This document shows positions 17,387 through 26,787 of a stretch of 64,000 nucleotides of DNA, piece by piece. Every line of letters begins with the position of its first letter. Position 1 is the stretch's first letter. Below the pieces are notes generated by a model. The model did no database searches. It was not told where the DNA came from and saw only the letters and a program-made list of their open reading frames with translations. A program made the position numbers and the translations under genes. This DNA is from Seonamhaeicola sediminis (GTDB taxonomy: Bacteria > Bacteroidota > Bacteroidia > Flavobacteriales > Flavobacteriaceae). The stretch covers positions 124,001 to 188,000 of the forward strand of contig NZ_SMZJ02000005.1 of assembly GCF_004358095.2 (NCBI RefSeq). Direction: 5' to 3'.

Positions 17387-20300
17387 ATGACCAATTTGAA
17401 CTTTAAAAAATGGAATACCATTTTAGGATGGTTCTCTTTTTTAATAGCACTTATAACCTACAGCTTAACTGTTGAACCTACCGTAAGCTTTTGGGATGCC
17501 GGAGAGTATATATTAACTTCGGCTAAATTACAGGTTGGTCACCCTCCAGGGGCGCCATTATTTCAAATGCTCGGGGCCTTTTTCTCAATGTTTGCTTTAG
17601 AGCCTTCTCAAGTTGGTTTTATGATGAATATGATGAGTGCTGTTTCTAGTGCTTTTGCTATTCTATTTATGTTTTGGACCATAACTTTACTTCTTAAAAA
17701 AATAACAGGAGGTACTGAAGATAGTCAATCTAAATCTTTGGCTATTCTTGGTAGTGGTCTTGTAGGTAGTTTGGCATTTACGTTTACAGACTCATTCTGG
17801 TTTAATGCCGTTGAAACTGAAGTGTATGCTATGGCAACCTTAATTATGTCTGTGTTATTTTGGTTAGGGTTGCGTTGGGAACAAGACATGGATAAACCAC
17901 GCGGAAACCGCTGGCTAATTTTAATTGCATTCATCATTGGCTTATCATTTGGTGTGCACTTTATGGGATTATTAACCATTCCTGCTATTGGGCTTATTTA
18001 CTATTTTAAAAACTACAAAACGGTTACTGTTAAAAACTTTATCATCGCTAATGTAGTTTCGGTTGCTGTATTACTGTTTATATTTAAATTATTAGCACCC
18101 AATATTCTAAAAATATTTAGTGTTTCAGAAATCTTTTTCGTAAATAGTGTTGGTCTACCTTTTAACTCAGGCTCTATAATTGCTGCCCTGCTATTGGTAA
18201 CCATAATTTTTTATGGTATAAAGTATACAAGAAAAAAACAATACACACATTTAAATACAGCCATTCTTTGCTTAACTTTTGTCATTATTGGGTTTTCAAC
18301 ATGGTTAATGTTACCCATTAGAGCTAACGCCAATGTGGTTGTTAATGAAAATAACCCTTCTAGCGCGCGCGAGTTGTTAGCCTATTATAACCTAGAACAG
18401 TACCCTGAAACACACTTATTTTACGGCCCTCAGTTTACTGATATTTATGCTCCTTTAGATAAAAATAATCCGTACAAAGACGATAAACCTAAATACGAAA
18501 AAGACGAAGAAAAAGGCAAGTATATCATTGTAAACGATTACAAAAATGCCAGACAGAATTACAACTCAGACCACGCTTCCATTTTACCAAGGATGTGGAG
18601 TAGTGAACATGCTGAAAATTATATGATGTTTACTGGGTTTTTAGAGTTTAAACTGAAACCAGAATACCAAATGCAAAACGAATTGCGCTCTTTGGTTAGT
18701 AATTTTATTAAAGAGGTTAATCAAGGTAATATTGACTATGAAGGTTTTGATAAATTTCTTAAGCAATACGGTAGAGAGTATTTTGATATTGAAAAACCAA
18801 GTTTAGGTGATAATTTAAGGTATTTGTTTGAATACCAATTAGGCTACATGTACTGGCGCTATTTTATGTGGAATTTTGCCGGAAGACAAGATGATATTCA
18901 AGGAAAATACGATAATCATGGTAACTGGCTAAGTGGTATAAAACCACTTGATGAGTGGCACCTTGGTTATTCACAAGATAAACTGCCTAGTGATGTTAAA
19001 AATAATAAAGCCAGAAACTCCTACTATTTACTACCTCTCATTTTAGGGTTAATTGGCTTTTTCTTTTTATTTAATAAAGACAAAAAACTATTTTGGGTGA
19101 TGTTAGTATTTTTTCTTTTTACAGGGGTAGCCATTCAAGTGTATACTAACGTACGTCCGTTTGAGCCTCGTGAACGTGATTACTCTGTAGTAGGCTCTTT
19201 TTATGTATTTGCTCTTTGGATTGGGTTTGGTGTTTATGCCATGTATGATGCATTAAAAAATCAACTTCCAAAAAAAATAGGAGCCCTTGTTATTACAATA
19301 ATTTCTTTAGTTCTAGTTCCTGGAATTTTAGCTGCTAACAATTGGGATGATCATGATCGTTCTGGAAAATATACCGCGCAGGCTATGGCCAGAAAATATT
19401 TAGACTCTTGTGCAGAAAATGCCATACTATTTACCATTGGAGATAATGATACGTTTGCGCTTTGGTATGCTCAAGAAATTGAGGGGTATAGAACTGATGT
19501 TCGTATTGTAAACACCAGTTTATTTCAAACCGATTGGTATATAGACCAAATGAAACGAAAAGCCTATGAGAGCGACCCCATTCCGTCACAATTAACACAT
19601 GAACATTACAGGTGGGGTACCAATGACTATATAACTATCGCTCCAATTTCAAATGATACTATTTCCATAAAAGAAGCTTTAAATTTCATTACTAATGACA
19701 GCCCTAAAACTAGATTTAGATATTATTTAGAAAGTTTCACAGACGCTGATGTAAATAGGTATCCATCACAACAACTTAACGCCAGATACATACCAACCAA
19801 GTTTTTCAGAATACCAGTTAATAAAGAAAATGCCTTAAAACATGGTATTGTAAAAGAAAAAGATGCTGATAAAATAGTTCCTCATATTGATATTGAAGTT
19901 AGTGGAGGTGCTATCTATAAAAACCGGTTATTAATGTTAGATGTTGTTGCTAATAATGATTGGAAGCGTCCTATTTATTTTACTGGTGGAAGTTTTGGTG
20001 ACGATGATTATCTATGGATGAAAGATTACCTTCAGCTTGATGGCATGTGCTACAAATTAGTTCCTATTGAAACTCCTGTTAACAGGGCAAATCCATTCGA
20101 CATGGGGCGTGTAGATGCAGACCTTATGTATGAAAAAGTTAAAACTTGGGACTGGGGTAATAGCGGCAGCCCTAATATTTATCATGATCCAGAAACCCGA
20201 AAAAACGCTATTACTTACAGAGGTAATTTAGCCAGATTAATTGAACAGCTTATTAATGAAGGTAAACTTAAAAAGGCTGAAGAAATTGCAGATATTGCTT

Positions 20301-20701
20301 TAACCAATATGCCAGTAGATTACTTTGGATACTACACGCTTTTAGAACCTTATATTAGTGCTTATTATGAAGTTGGTAATAAAGAGAAAGCGCAACAACT
20401 CTTTAAAGATGTTGTAATTAAATATCAAGAAAACTTAAAATACTATAGTAGCTTAAAAACAAATAGTCAAGAGCGCTTATTTGAAGATATTTATACTGAT
20501 ATTCAACGATATAAAGCTTTAGTTGATGTTTTATTAAAGCACGATATTGAATTTGCAAGAACCGAAGGAGACATCTTTAATGATTACTTAAGGCTATTTA
20601 AATATTTTTACGGCGAAGAAGATGATAGTGATAGTAACGAAGACCTACCTTTGCAAACCGATAGCATCGGAATTGAGGCCACAACAGACTCTATTGAGTA
20701 A
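17387..20701 (+). CDS. DUF2723 membrane protein (GT-C-type glycosyltransferase related to TMEM260)
   Basis: An 1104-residue inner-membrane protein. The N-terminal DUF2723 region has many transmembrane helices and the family motif PTVSFWDAGEYI near residue 30, followed by VGHPPGAPLFQ. These acidic residues and the HPPG loop match GT-C enzymes such as eukaryotic TMEM260, which moves mannose onto proteins; in Bacteroidota the role is probably protein or surface-glycan glycosylation with a lipid-linked sugar donor (inference). A second helix cluster at about 540-650 is followed by a large non-membrane region and helical TPR-like repeats near the C-terminus (about 940-1060). The acidic tail is EEDDSDSNED. 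The next gene, a deacetylase, starts 3 bp after its stop and is probably co-transcribed. Confidence 0.85.
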   Translation: MTNLNFKKWNTILGWFSFLIALITYSLTVEPTVSFWDAGEYILTSAKLQVGHPPGAPLFQMLGAFFSMFALEPSQVGFMMNMMSAVSSAFAILFMFWTITLLLKKITGGTEDSQSKSLAILGSGLVGSLAFTFTDSFWFNAVETEVYAMATLIMSVLFWLGLRWEQDMDKPRGNRWLILIAFIIGLSFGVHFMGLLTIPAIGLIYYFKNYKTVTVKNFIIANVVSVAVLLFIFKLLAPNILKIFSVSEIFFVNSVGLPFNSGSIIAALLLVTIIFYGIKYTRKKQYTHLNTAILCLTFVIIGFSTWLMLPIRANANVVVNENNPSSARELLAYYNLEQYPETHLFYGPQFTDIYAPLDKNNPYKDDKPKYEKDEEKGKYIIVNDYKNARQNYNSDHASILPRMWSSEHAENYMMFTGFLEFKLKPEYQMQNELRSLVSNFIKEVNQGNIDYEGFDKFLKQYGREYFDIEKPSLGDNLRYLFEYQLGYMYWRYFMWNFAGRQDDIQGKYDNHGNWLSGIKPLDEWHLGYSQDKLPSDVKNNKARNSYYLLPLILGLIGFFFLFNKDKKLFWVMLVFFLFTGVAIQVYTNVRPFEPRERDYSVVGSFYVFALWIGFGVYAMYDALKNQLPKKIGALVITIISLVLVPGILAANNWDDHDRSGKYTAQAMARKYLDSCAENAILFTIGDNDTFALWYAQEIEGYRTDVRIVNTSLFQTDWYIDQMKRKAYESDPIPSQLTHEHYRWGTNDYITIAPISNDTISIKEALNFITNDSPKTRFRYYLESFTDADVNRYPSQQLNARYIPTKFFRIPVNKENALKHGIVKEKDADKIVPHIDIEVSGGAIYKNRLLMLDVVANNDWKRPIYFTGGSFGDDDYLWMKDYLQLDGMCYKLVPIETPVNRANPFDMGRVDADLMYEKVKTWDWGNSGSPNIYHDPETRKNAITYRGNLARLIEQLINEGKLKKAEEIADIALTNMPVDYFGYYTLLEPYISAYYEVGNKEKAQQLFKDVVIKYQENLKYYSSLKTNSQERLFEDIYTDIQRYKALVDVLLKHDIEFARTEGDIFNDYLRLFKYFYGEEDDSDSNEDLPLQTDSIGIEATTDSIE

Positions 20702-20704
20702 GGC

Positions 20705-21370
20705 ATGATTTACAAACCAGTAAAAACGCCCTTAATTGCAAAAAGTGTCTTTCCAAATTATATTTGGGATATACCATCTAATGAAAAAACTATATTTCTC
20801 ACTTTTGACGATGGTCCAACACCAAAAATTACCAATTGGGTATTAAACACCTTGAAAGATTACAATGCCAAAGCTACATTTTTTTGTATTGGAAACAATA
20901 TTGAAAAGCATCCTGAAATTTTTCAAAATATTTTGACAGATGGTCATAATATTGGTAACCATACTCAAAACCATATTAAAGGATGGAAAACAAATACAGA
21001 AGACTACCTTAAGGATATAAAAATTTGCAATCAAGTTTTTAAGTCTCAAAATATTAATAATGAATCATCATCCATTAGCTATCAAAACGTCAATCTATTT
21101 CGTCCACCTTATGGACAAATAAAACCCAAACAAGGTAAAAAGCTCATTGAACAAGGGTTTAAAATTATCATGTGGGATGTACTATCTTTTGATTGGGACA
21201 AAAATGTAAGCAAAGAAACTTGCCTAAATAACGTAATTTCAAAAGCTAAATCAGGAAGCATTATTGTATTTCATGATAGTATAAAAGCATCAAAAAATAT
21301 GATGTATACACTCCCAAAAGTATTGGACTTTTTTACTAAAAGAGATTACACTTTTAAAGCGCTAGACTAG
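20705..21370 (+). CDS. Polysaccharide deacetylase (NodB domain)
   Basis: A 221-residue protein made almost entirely of a NodB-homology domain of carbohydrate esterase family 4, which removes acetyl groups from N-acetylglucosamine in glycans with a divalent metal. The motifs are intact: LTFDDGPTP (Asp pair, residues 38-46), the metal ligands in GNHTQNH, FRPPYGQ and a late HDS. There is no signal peptide, so a cytoplasmic or membrane-side substrate is possible, though flavobacterial NodB proteins often lack a clear one. It follows the DUF2723 gene by 3 bp, which points to joint work on a glycan. Its stop overlaps the end of the convergent thioredoxin-like gene by 4 bp. Confidence 0.88.
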   Translation: MIYKPVKTPLIAKSVFPNYIWDIPSNEKTIFLTFDDGPTPKITNWVLNTLKDYNAKATFFCIGNNIEKHPEIFQNILTDGHNIGNHTQNHIKGWKTNTEDYLKDIKICNQVFKSQNINNESSSISYQNVNLFRPPYGQIKPKQGKKLIEQGFKIIMWDVLSFDWDKNVSKETCLNNVISKAKSGSIIVFHDSIKASKNMMYTLPKVLDFFTKRDYTFKALD

Positions 21371-21663
21371 ACGTACTCCTGAATAATTTCAATAAGTGTA
21401 TTTGCATCAAGATCACCACTTTGGCGCCATTTCATTTCACCGTCTTTGTAAATTATTAAAGTAGGTAACGTTTTAACCCTTAAAGCATCGGCTAGTTCTT
21501 CATTCTTATCAACATCTATCTTAATAACCTTAGCCTTGTCTCCAAGCGCCGCTGCAACATCTCTTAAAACCAGATGCATTGCGGTGGATTGTTCATTCCA
21601 GTCTGTGTAGAACTCTAATAATACTGGAATTTCAACATCTATAAGTTCCCCAAATTTCGACAT
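21367..21663 (-). CDS. Thioredoxin-fold protein lacking the CxxC active site
   Basis: A 98-residue cytosolic protein with a complete thioredoxin fold: LLEFYTDWNEQS where thioredoxin has WCGPC, then IKIDVDKNEELADALRV, the cis-proline loop TLPTLIIYKDGE and a final helix. Both active-site cysteines are replaced (Asn and Ser), and the protein has no cysteine at all. It therefore cannot act as a disulfide reductase and more likely binds or chaperones something. The otherwise tight conservation of the fold argues against decay; I recall similar WNEQ variants in other Flavobacteriaceae. It is transcribed alone, with a TAGGTTTG box upstream at 21698-21705. Confidence 0.85.
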   Translation of the reverse strand: MSKFGELIDVEIPVLLEFYTDWNEQSTAMHLVLRDVAAALGDKAKVIKIDVDKNEELADALRVKTLPTLIIYKDGEMKWRQSGDLDANTLIEIIQEYV

Positions 21664-21697
21664 ACTTTTTAGTATTAATTGGTAAAATGCTGTATTA

Positions 21698-21705
21698 CAA
21701 ACCTA
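21698..21705 (-). promoter_or_regulatory. -7 element of the thioredoxin-like gene, inside an inverted repeat
   Basis: TAGGTTTG on the minus strand matches TAnnTTTG. It overlaps one arm of an 8-bp inverted repeat, ATTACAAA (21694-21701) and TTTGTAAT (21715-21722), which could be an operator. Confidence 0.4.
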
Positions 21706-21821
21706 ATCATTTTTTTTGTAATGCGTTCATTGCCTTAAGACCAAGCGTAAAAACAAGGCTCTCTGTATGTCTAATGTATTAAAAAAGACTGAAATAACAC
21801 AATTTTGAACACTTAAATTAA

Positions 21822-23054
21822 CTATACTGACTTTACACCTTTTTTAAGCTCTATAACCGTAATTTCTGGCCATATACCAACACGTCCGGGAAATGCTAAA
21901 TAACCAAAGCCACGGTTCACATTAATAAACTTTCCTAGCTCTTCATAAACACCTGCCCAGTACTTGTAGCGCCATTTAACTGGACTCCATTTAAACCACC
22001 CAGGAATTTCAATACCAAACTGCATACCATGCGTATGTCCGCTTAATGTTAAATGGTAATGATATTCATCTTGAATGACTTCTTTTTCCCAATGGGATGG
22101 ATCATGACTCATCAATATTTTAAAATCATCTTTATCAATTCCTCTAGATGCCTTTTTTAAGTCACCTGCTTTTTTAAAACCCCCAGCGCCCCAATTCTCA
22201 ACGCCTATTAAAGCTAAACGTTCGCCATGTTTTTCAATGAATCGATGTTCGTTTAGCAACAAATCAAACCCAATGTCTTTTTGAATTGTCTTTAAATCCT
22301 CTAAATTTTGTAATTGAGCGTCATCAGATTCCCAACGCACATAATCACCATAATCATGATTTCCTAAAACCGAATACATCCCATCTTTAGCATTTAGCTT
22401 GCTGAATATATCTATGTATGGTTTCATTTCATCGGCTTTATTGTTCACCATATCTCCTGTAAACAAAATCACATCACTTTCCTGTTCATTAATCAAATCA
22501 ACCGCATAACTTACTTTATCTTTATTATCAAAACTTCCTGAGTGAATATCGCTTATTTGGGTAATTTTATAACCATCAAAAGCACTTGGTAAATCTTCAA
22601 AGTGTAACGAATATTTTAAAACTTTAAAGTTGTATTTTCCTTTAATAACACCATACAAGATAGACGTAAATGGAATTGCAGCAATTCCTAGAGCTAATTG
22701 AGAAATAAATTTACGTCTACTATTTAAGGCTACCGTAGCATTGGTTTCACTACTAATCTTTTCAAAGACAAAGGCAAAACCCCTAAATACATCTTCAGCA
22801 AACAATGTTATACCTACAATAATTTTAGGAACATAAAAGAGAACAAACAAAATAAGTGCAAGTGAAAACCGAAAAGGAATACCATTAGACCTATCAAATG
22901 TGAATACTTGAATAAAAAAATTTCCTAAAATTAAAAGAGAAACAAAAACATAGACATAAGTAACCACACTACTTTTAAAAATAGCCTTAAAGGATTGAAG
23001 AGTATAAAAATCCAAAAGCAACAAGATAAGAATGAACAATGTTAAGCGTAGCAT
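21822..23054 (-). CDS. Membrane-anchored metallophosphoesterase
   Basis: A 410-residue protein with three or four hydrophobic segments in the first 150 residues, then a calcineurin-like phosphoesterase domain with the metal-binding series SDIHSG, GDMVNN, GNHDYGD, SHDPSH and SGHTHGMQFG. It resembles the YaeI/YkoQ group, which acts on UDP-diacylglucosamine-like or related phosphoesters, but the substrate here is not known. I chose the ATG at 23054 over a TTG at 23069, because a full TATATTTG promoter box (23067-23074) overlaps that TTG and would place transcription near 23060. This gives an almost leaderless message. Confidence 0.85.
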   Translation of the reverse strand: MLRLTLFILILLLLDFYTLQSFKAIFKSSVVTYVYVFVSLLILGNFFIQVFTFDRSNGIPFRFSLALILFVLFYVPKIIVGITLFAEDVFRGFAFVFEKISSETNATVALNSRRKFISQLALGIAAIPFTSILYGVIKGKYNFKVLKYSLHFEDLPSAFDGYKITQISDIHSGSFDNKDKVSYAVDLINEQESDVILFTGDMVNNKADEMKPYIDIFSKLNAKDGMYSVLGNHDYGDYVRWESDDAQLQNLEDLKTIQKDIGFDLLLNEHRFIEKHGERLALIGVENWGAGGFKKAGDLKKASRGIDKDDFKILMSHDPSHWEKEVIQDEYHYHLTLSGHTHGMQFGIEIPGWFKWSPVKWRYKYWAGVYEELGKFINVNRGFGYLAFPGRVGIWPEITVIELKKGVKSV

Positions 23055-23066
23055 GGCTTTTTTTAA

Positions 23067-23074
23067 CAAATATA
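23067..23074 (-). promoter_or_regulatory. -7 element that decides the metallophosphoesterase start
   Basis: TATATTTG on the minus strand, a full match to TAnnTTTG. Transcription would begin about 6 bases before the ATG at 23054, excluding the upstream TTG. Confidence 0.5.
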
Positions 23075-23256
23075 GTGGTAATCTAAATTACAATTCTGAA
23101 ACGTTAGTTTATTTAACTTATAGTTAAGACTTCCTTTTTTTGGACTTAATGAAAGATGGTACGTTACAATGAATTACTCATAACTTTTCAAACACTTGCT
23201 GTGGTAAAAATTATTTCATTTAATTTTTTATGAATTTTTAAATAAAAAATTTCATG

Positions 23257-23264
23257 TACATTTG
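23257..23264 (+). promoter_or_regulatory. Bacteroidota -7 element for polA
   Basis: TACATTTG matches TAnnTTTG, 23 bp before the start codon. The -33 position reads TTT instead of TTG. Confidence 0.5.
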
Positions 23265-23287
23265 ATTTCCTATCAAAAACAAAATCA

Positions 23288-26140
23288 ATGTCTGAACAAA
23301 AACGTCTTTTTTTAGTAGATGCTTATGCCCTTATTTTTCGTGGATATTACGCCTTTATAAAAAACCCAAGAATAAATTCTAAAGGACAGGATACATCTGC
23401 TATTATGGGATTTATGAACTCTCTTTTAGATGTTATTAAGCGTGAACGCCCAGACCATTTGGCTGTATGTTTTGATAAGGGAGGTAGTGCAGACCGTGTT
23501 GAAATGTACGAAGCATACAAAGCCAATAGAGATGAAACGCCCGAAGGTATCACAACTGCCATACCTCATATTTTTGAAATCTTAAAAGCTATGCACATCC
23601 CCATTATGGTAAAGGAAGGCTATGAAGCAGACGATGTTATTGGCACCTTATCACGTCAAGCCGAAAAAGAAGGCTATAAAACCTACATGGTTACCCCAGA
23701 TAAAGATTTTGCGCAATTGGTAACCGAAAATGTATTTATGTACAGACCAGTTTTTGGAGGCGGTTATGAAACTTGGGGCATTCCTGAAGTTCAGAAAAAA
23801 TTTGAAGTAAAAGATCCGCTTCAGGTAATTGACTTTTTGGGAATGATGGGAGATTCTAGTGATAACATTCCTGGACTTCCTGGTGTTGGCGAAAAAACAG
23901 CCAAAAAATTCATCAAGCAGTTTGGCTCTATGGAAGGGCTTTTGGCAAATACAGATCAGTTGAAAGGTAAAATGAAAGAGAAAATTGAAGCTAATGGTGA
24001 ATTAGGTTTACTTTCAAAACAACTGGCTACTATCATGCTTGATGTTCCAGTAACTTTTGATGCTAAAGATTTTGAACTAGACCATCCAGATGTTGAAAGA
24101 GTAAAACAGATATTTCAGGATTTGGAGTTTAGGAGATTAACAGAAAATTTCTTAAAAACGTTTGCTAATAATGAAGAGACAAGCACTGTTGAGTCTATAA
24201 CTCACACAACCGAGGCAAAAACTACCTCCTCAAAGCTAAAAGCGTCTGCTGGTGCTGGACAATTTTCACTATTTGACTCTGAGGGTTCTAATGCCTCTAA
24301 GACTGAAACAGATTCGGCATTTACAAGAAAAACAGCAGAAACTACATCGCATTTTTATCAATATATAGACACGGTTACTTCAAAAAAGTTATTTATTGAA
24401 AAACTACTGCAGCAAACAAGTGTGTGTTTTGACACAGAAACTACAGGCATTAATCCAATAACAGCAGAACTAGTTGGCATTGCTTTTTCTTGGGAAGCAG
24501 GAAAAGGATTTTATCTACCTTTTCCGGAAGAAAAAAACGAAGCACAAAAACTCATTGAAGAATTAAGACCTTTTTTTGAAAGCGAATCTATTGAGAAAAT
24601 TGGTCAAAATTTAAAATATGATATCAAAGTTTTAGCAAAGTATAATGTAGAAGTAAAAGGTAAATTATTTGATACCATGTTGGCGCACTACCTCATCAAT
24701 CCAGATATGCGCCACAACATGGATGTGCTGGCTGAAACCTATCTAAACTACACGCCAATTTCAATTGAAACCCTAATTGGTAAAAAAGGAAAAAATCAAT
24801 TATCGATGCGTGAAGTTGATTTGAAAGAACAAACAGAATATGCTGTTGAAGATGCTGATATCACCCTTCAGCTCAAAGAACATTTTCAAAATGAATTGGG
24901 CGAAGCCAATACCCAAAAGCTATTTGATGAGATTGAAGTACCTTTGCTTAAAGTTTTAGCCGACATGGAATTAGAAGGCATTAACTTAGATAAAGATTTT
25001 TTATACAGTTTATCGGGCCAGCTAGAAAAAGATATTGCCGAATTGGAATCAAAAATTTATAAAGAAGCTGGAGAAGAATTCAATATAGCTTCACCAAAAC
25101 AACTGGGAGTCATTTTATTTGAAAAACTTAAATTGGTAGACAAACCTAAAAAGACCAAAACTGGGCAATATTCTACTTCTGAAGATGTACTTAGCTACCT
25201 AGCTAAAGATCATAAAATCATTCAAAACATATTAGATTTTAGAGGGCTTTCAAAATTAAAAAGCACTTATGTAGATGCTCTACCAAGCCAAGTTGAGGAA
25301 ACCACTGGACGTGTACATACAGATTATATGCAAACAGTTGCAGCCACAGGGCGTTTAAGTAGTAATAATCCTAACCTTCAAAATATCCCAATTCGAACGG
25401 AGCGTGGCAGACAGGTTAGAAAAGCATTCATTCCACGAAGCAATGATTATACACTTTTAGCTGCCGATTACTCGCAGATAGAATTACGTGTCATAGCTGC
25501 TTTAAGTAAAGAAGAAACCATGATTGAAGCCTTTAACAATGGTGAAGATATCCATGCTTCAACGGCTTCAAAAGTGTTTAATATCCCAATAAACGAAGTG
25601 ACTCGAGAACAACGCAGCAATGCTAAAACCGTAAACTTTGGAATTATTTATGGGGTTTCTGCTTTTGGATTAAGCAACCAAACAAACCTTAATAGAACAG
25701 AGGCTAAAGAGCTCATTGACACCTACTATGCTACCTATCCTAAACTTAGAAATTTTATTAGTGAGCAAGTAGATTTTGCTAGAGATAATGGCTATGTACA
25801 AACTGTTTTAGGCCGTCGTCGTTACTTAAAAGATATTAATTCAAGAAATGCTGTAGTTCGTGGAGCCGCAGAACGAAATGCTGTAAACGCCCCAATTCAA
25901 GGGAGTGCTGCAGATATTATAAAAATTGCCATGATCAATATTCATAACAAATTAAATGAAGGCGATTTTAAGACTAAAATGCTACTACAAGTACACGATG
26001 AATTGGTGTTCGACGTATATAAGCCCGAATTGGAAACCATCAAATCTTTGGTTAAAACCGAAATGGAAAACGCTTATAAACTAGACGTACCTCTAGATGT
26101 GGATTTAGATATTGGTGATAACTGGTTGGAGGCGCATTAA
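23288..26140 (+). CDS. polA: DNA polymerase I
   Basis: A 950-residue enzyme that removes RNA primers and fills gaps in replication and repair. All three activities look intact. The 5'-3' exonuclease domain covers about residues 1-290 (LFLVDAYALIFRGYYAF, TPDKDFAQLV, GDSSDNIPGLPGVGEKTA). A variable Ser/Thr-rich linker follows (295-345). The 3'-5' proofreading domain keeps DTETTG, NLKYDIKVL and YAVEDADITLQL. The polymerase domain has motif A DYSQIELRVIAA, motif B RSNAKTVNFGIIYGVS and motif C VHDELVF. The linker is longer than in E. coli, accounting for the extra length. It is transcribed alone. Confidence 0.97.
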   Translation: MSEQKRLFLVDAYALIFRGYYAFIKNPRINSKGQDTSAIMGFMNSLLDVIKRERPDHLAVCFDKGGSADRVEMYEAYKANRDETPEGITTAIPHIFEILKAMHIPIMVKEGYEADDVIGTLSRQAEKEGYKTYMVTPDKDFAQLVTENVFMYRPVFGGGYETWGIPEVQKKFEVKDPLQVIDFLGMMGDSSDNIPGLPGVGEKTAKKFIKQFGSMEGLLANTDQLKGKMKEKIEANGELGLLSKQLATIMLDVPVTFDAKDFELDHPDVERVKQIFQDLEFRRLTENFLKTFANNEETSTVESITHTTEAKTTSSKLKASAGAGQFSLFDSEGSNASKTETDSAFTRKTAETTSHFYQYIDTVTSKKLFIEKLLQQTSVCFDTETTGINPITAELVGIAFSWEAGKGFYLPFPEEKNEAQKLIEELRPFFESESIEKIGQNLKYDIKVLAKYNVEVKGKLFDTMLAHYLINPDMRHNMDVLAETYLNYTPISIETLIGKKGKNQLSMREVDLKEQTEYAVEDADITLQLKEHFQNELGEANTQKLFDEIEVPLLKVLADMELEGINLDKDFLYSLSGQLEKDIAELESKIYKEAGEEFNIASPKQLGVILFEKLKLVDKPKKTKTGQYSTSEDVLSYLAKDHKIIQNILDFRGLSKLKSTYVDALPSQVEETTGRVHTDYMQTVAATGRLSSNNPNLQNIPIRTERGRQVRKAFIPRSNDYTLLAADYSQIELRVIAALSKEETMIEAFNNGEDIHASTASKVFNIPINEVTREQRSNAKTVNFGIIYGVSAFGLSNQTNLNRTEAKELIDTYYATYPKLRNFISEQVDFARDNGYVQTVLGRRRYLKDINSRNAVVRGAAERNAVNAPIQGSAADIIKIAMINIHNKLNEGDFKTKMLLQVHDELVFDVYKPELETIKSLVKTEMENAYKLDVPLDVDLDIGDNWLEAH

Positions 26141-26161
26141 GAATTGACCAGAACTCATATA

Positions 26162-26228
26162 ACACCCCTATAATCCCCTCGAGGGGATATTGTGTTGGGC
26201 TGTCCCCTTGAGGGGACCACAGGGGTGT
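26162..26228. repeat. Nested GC-rich palindromes upstream of the DUF559 gene
   Basis: ACACCCCT (26162-26169) and AGGGGTGT (26221-26228) enclose two palindromes, TCCCCTCGAGGGGA (26174-26187, perfect) and GTCCCCTTGAGGGGAC (26202-26217, imperfect centre). Base composition is far from the AT-rich surroundings. Repeats of this kind are often seen beside DUF559 genes in flavobacterial genomes (recalled, not checked). Confidence 0.75.
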
Positions 26229-26607
26229 CAGATAAAGAAATGCGGAACAAAATAATCCCATATAACCCTGAACTAAAACAACTGGCTAGACAGTTGCGTA
26301 AAAACAGTACGCTCCCAGAAGTCTTGTTATGGCAAAACATAAAACGACGAGCCCTAGGCGTACAATTCCACAGACAAGTTCCCATGTTAAACTATATTGT
26401 TGATTTTTATTGCCATGAAATTGGTCTAGCAATAGAAATTGATGGTAGAAGTCATGACCACAGCGTTTTATATGATGCTAAAAGACAAGGAGAATTGGAA
26501 GCTTACGGGGTTAAATTCTTAAGATTTTCTAATGAAGAAGTAAAAAAACACATGTTTAGTGTTTTGTTGGTAATTGAAGAAACAGTGAAGGAATTAAAGA
26601 CACCCCT
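26221..26607 (+). mobile_element. Possible mobile cassette: DUF559 gene between 9-bp inverted repeats
   Basis: AGGGGTGTC at 26221-26229 and its exact complement GACACCCCT at 26599-26607 bracket the DUF559 gene almost base to base; the right arm lies within the last codons of the gene. The next GC-rich palindromes lie just outside. A small endonuclease gene framed by short inverted repeats in an AT-rich host suggests a movable or homing-like unit, but no transposase or target duplication is visible. Confidence 0.4.
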
Positions 26608-26611
26608 TTGA
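26240..26611 (+). CDS. DUF559 endonuclease-like protein
   Basis: A 123-residue protein of the DUF559 family, which has the PD-(D/E)XK nuclease fold related to Vsr mismatch endonucleases. It shows the family order: ARQLRKNSTLPEVLLW, FHRQVPMLNYIVDFYC and LAIEIDGRSHD, the last carrying the acidic active-site residues. Function in the cell is unproven. The open frame extends 16 codons upstream, but those codons are made of the GC-rich repeat, so I start at the ATG (MRNKIIPYN) at 26240. The last residues (KTPL) are encoded by the right inverted repeat, so element and gene have evolved together. Confidence 0.8.
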   Translation: MRNKIIPYNPELKQLARQLRKNSTLPEVLLWQNIKRRALGVQFHRQVPMLNYIVDFYCHEIGLAIEIDGRSHDHSVLYDAKRQGELEAYGVKFLRFSNEEVKKHMFSVLLVIEETVKELKTPL

Positions 26612-26787
26612 ACTTCGTTCGGTATCTTCAATGAAAATATATTTTAATTTTGATAATCCTAAGGGGACATCATTCTTACGCCTAAGAAGGAGATCTTTAA
26701 ATCTAATCTTGTCAATACCTCCCAAAAGTTAAAATTAGTAAGGCTTAAACCAAGCAAACGACCTTTTACAGGTTAGAGATTGTTGCT

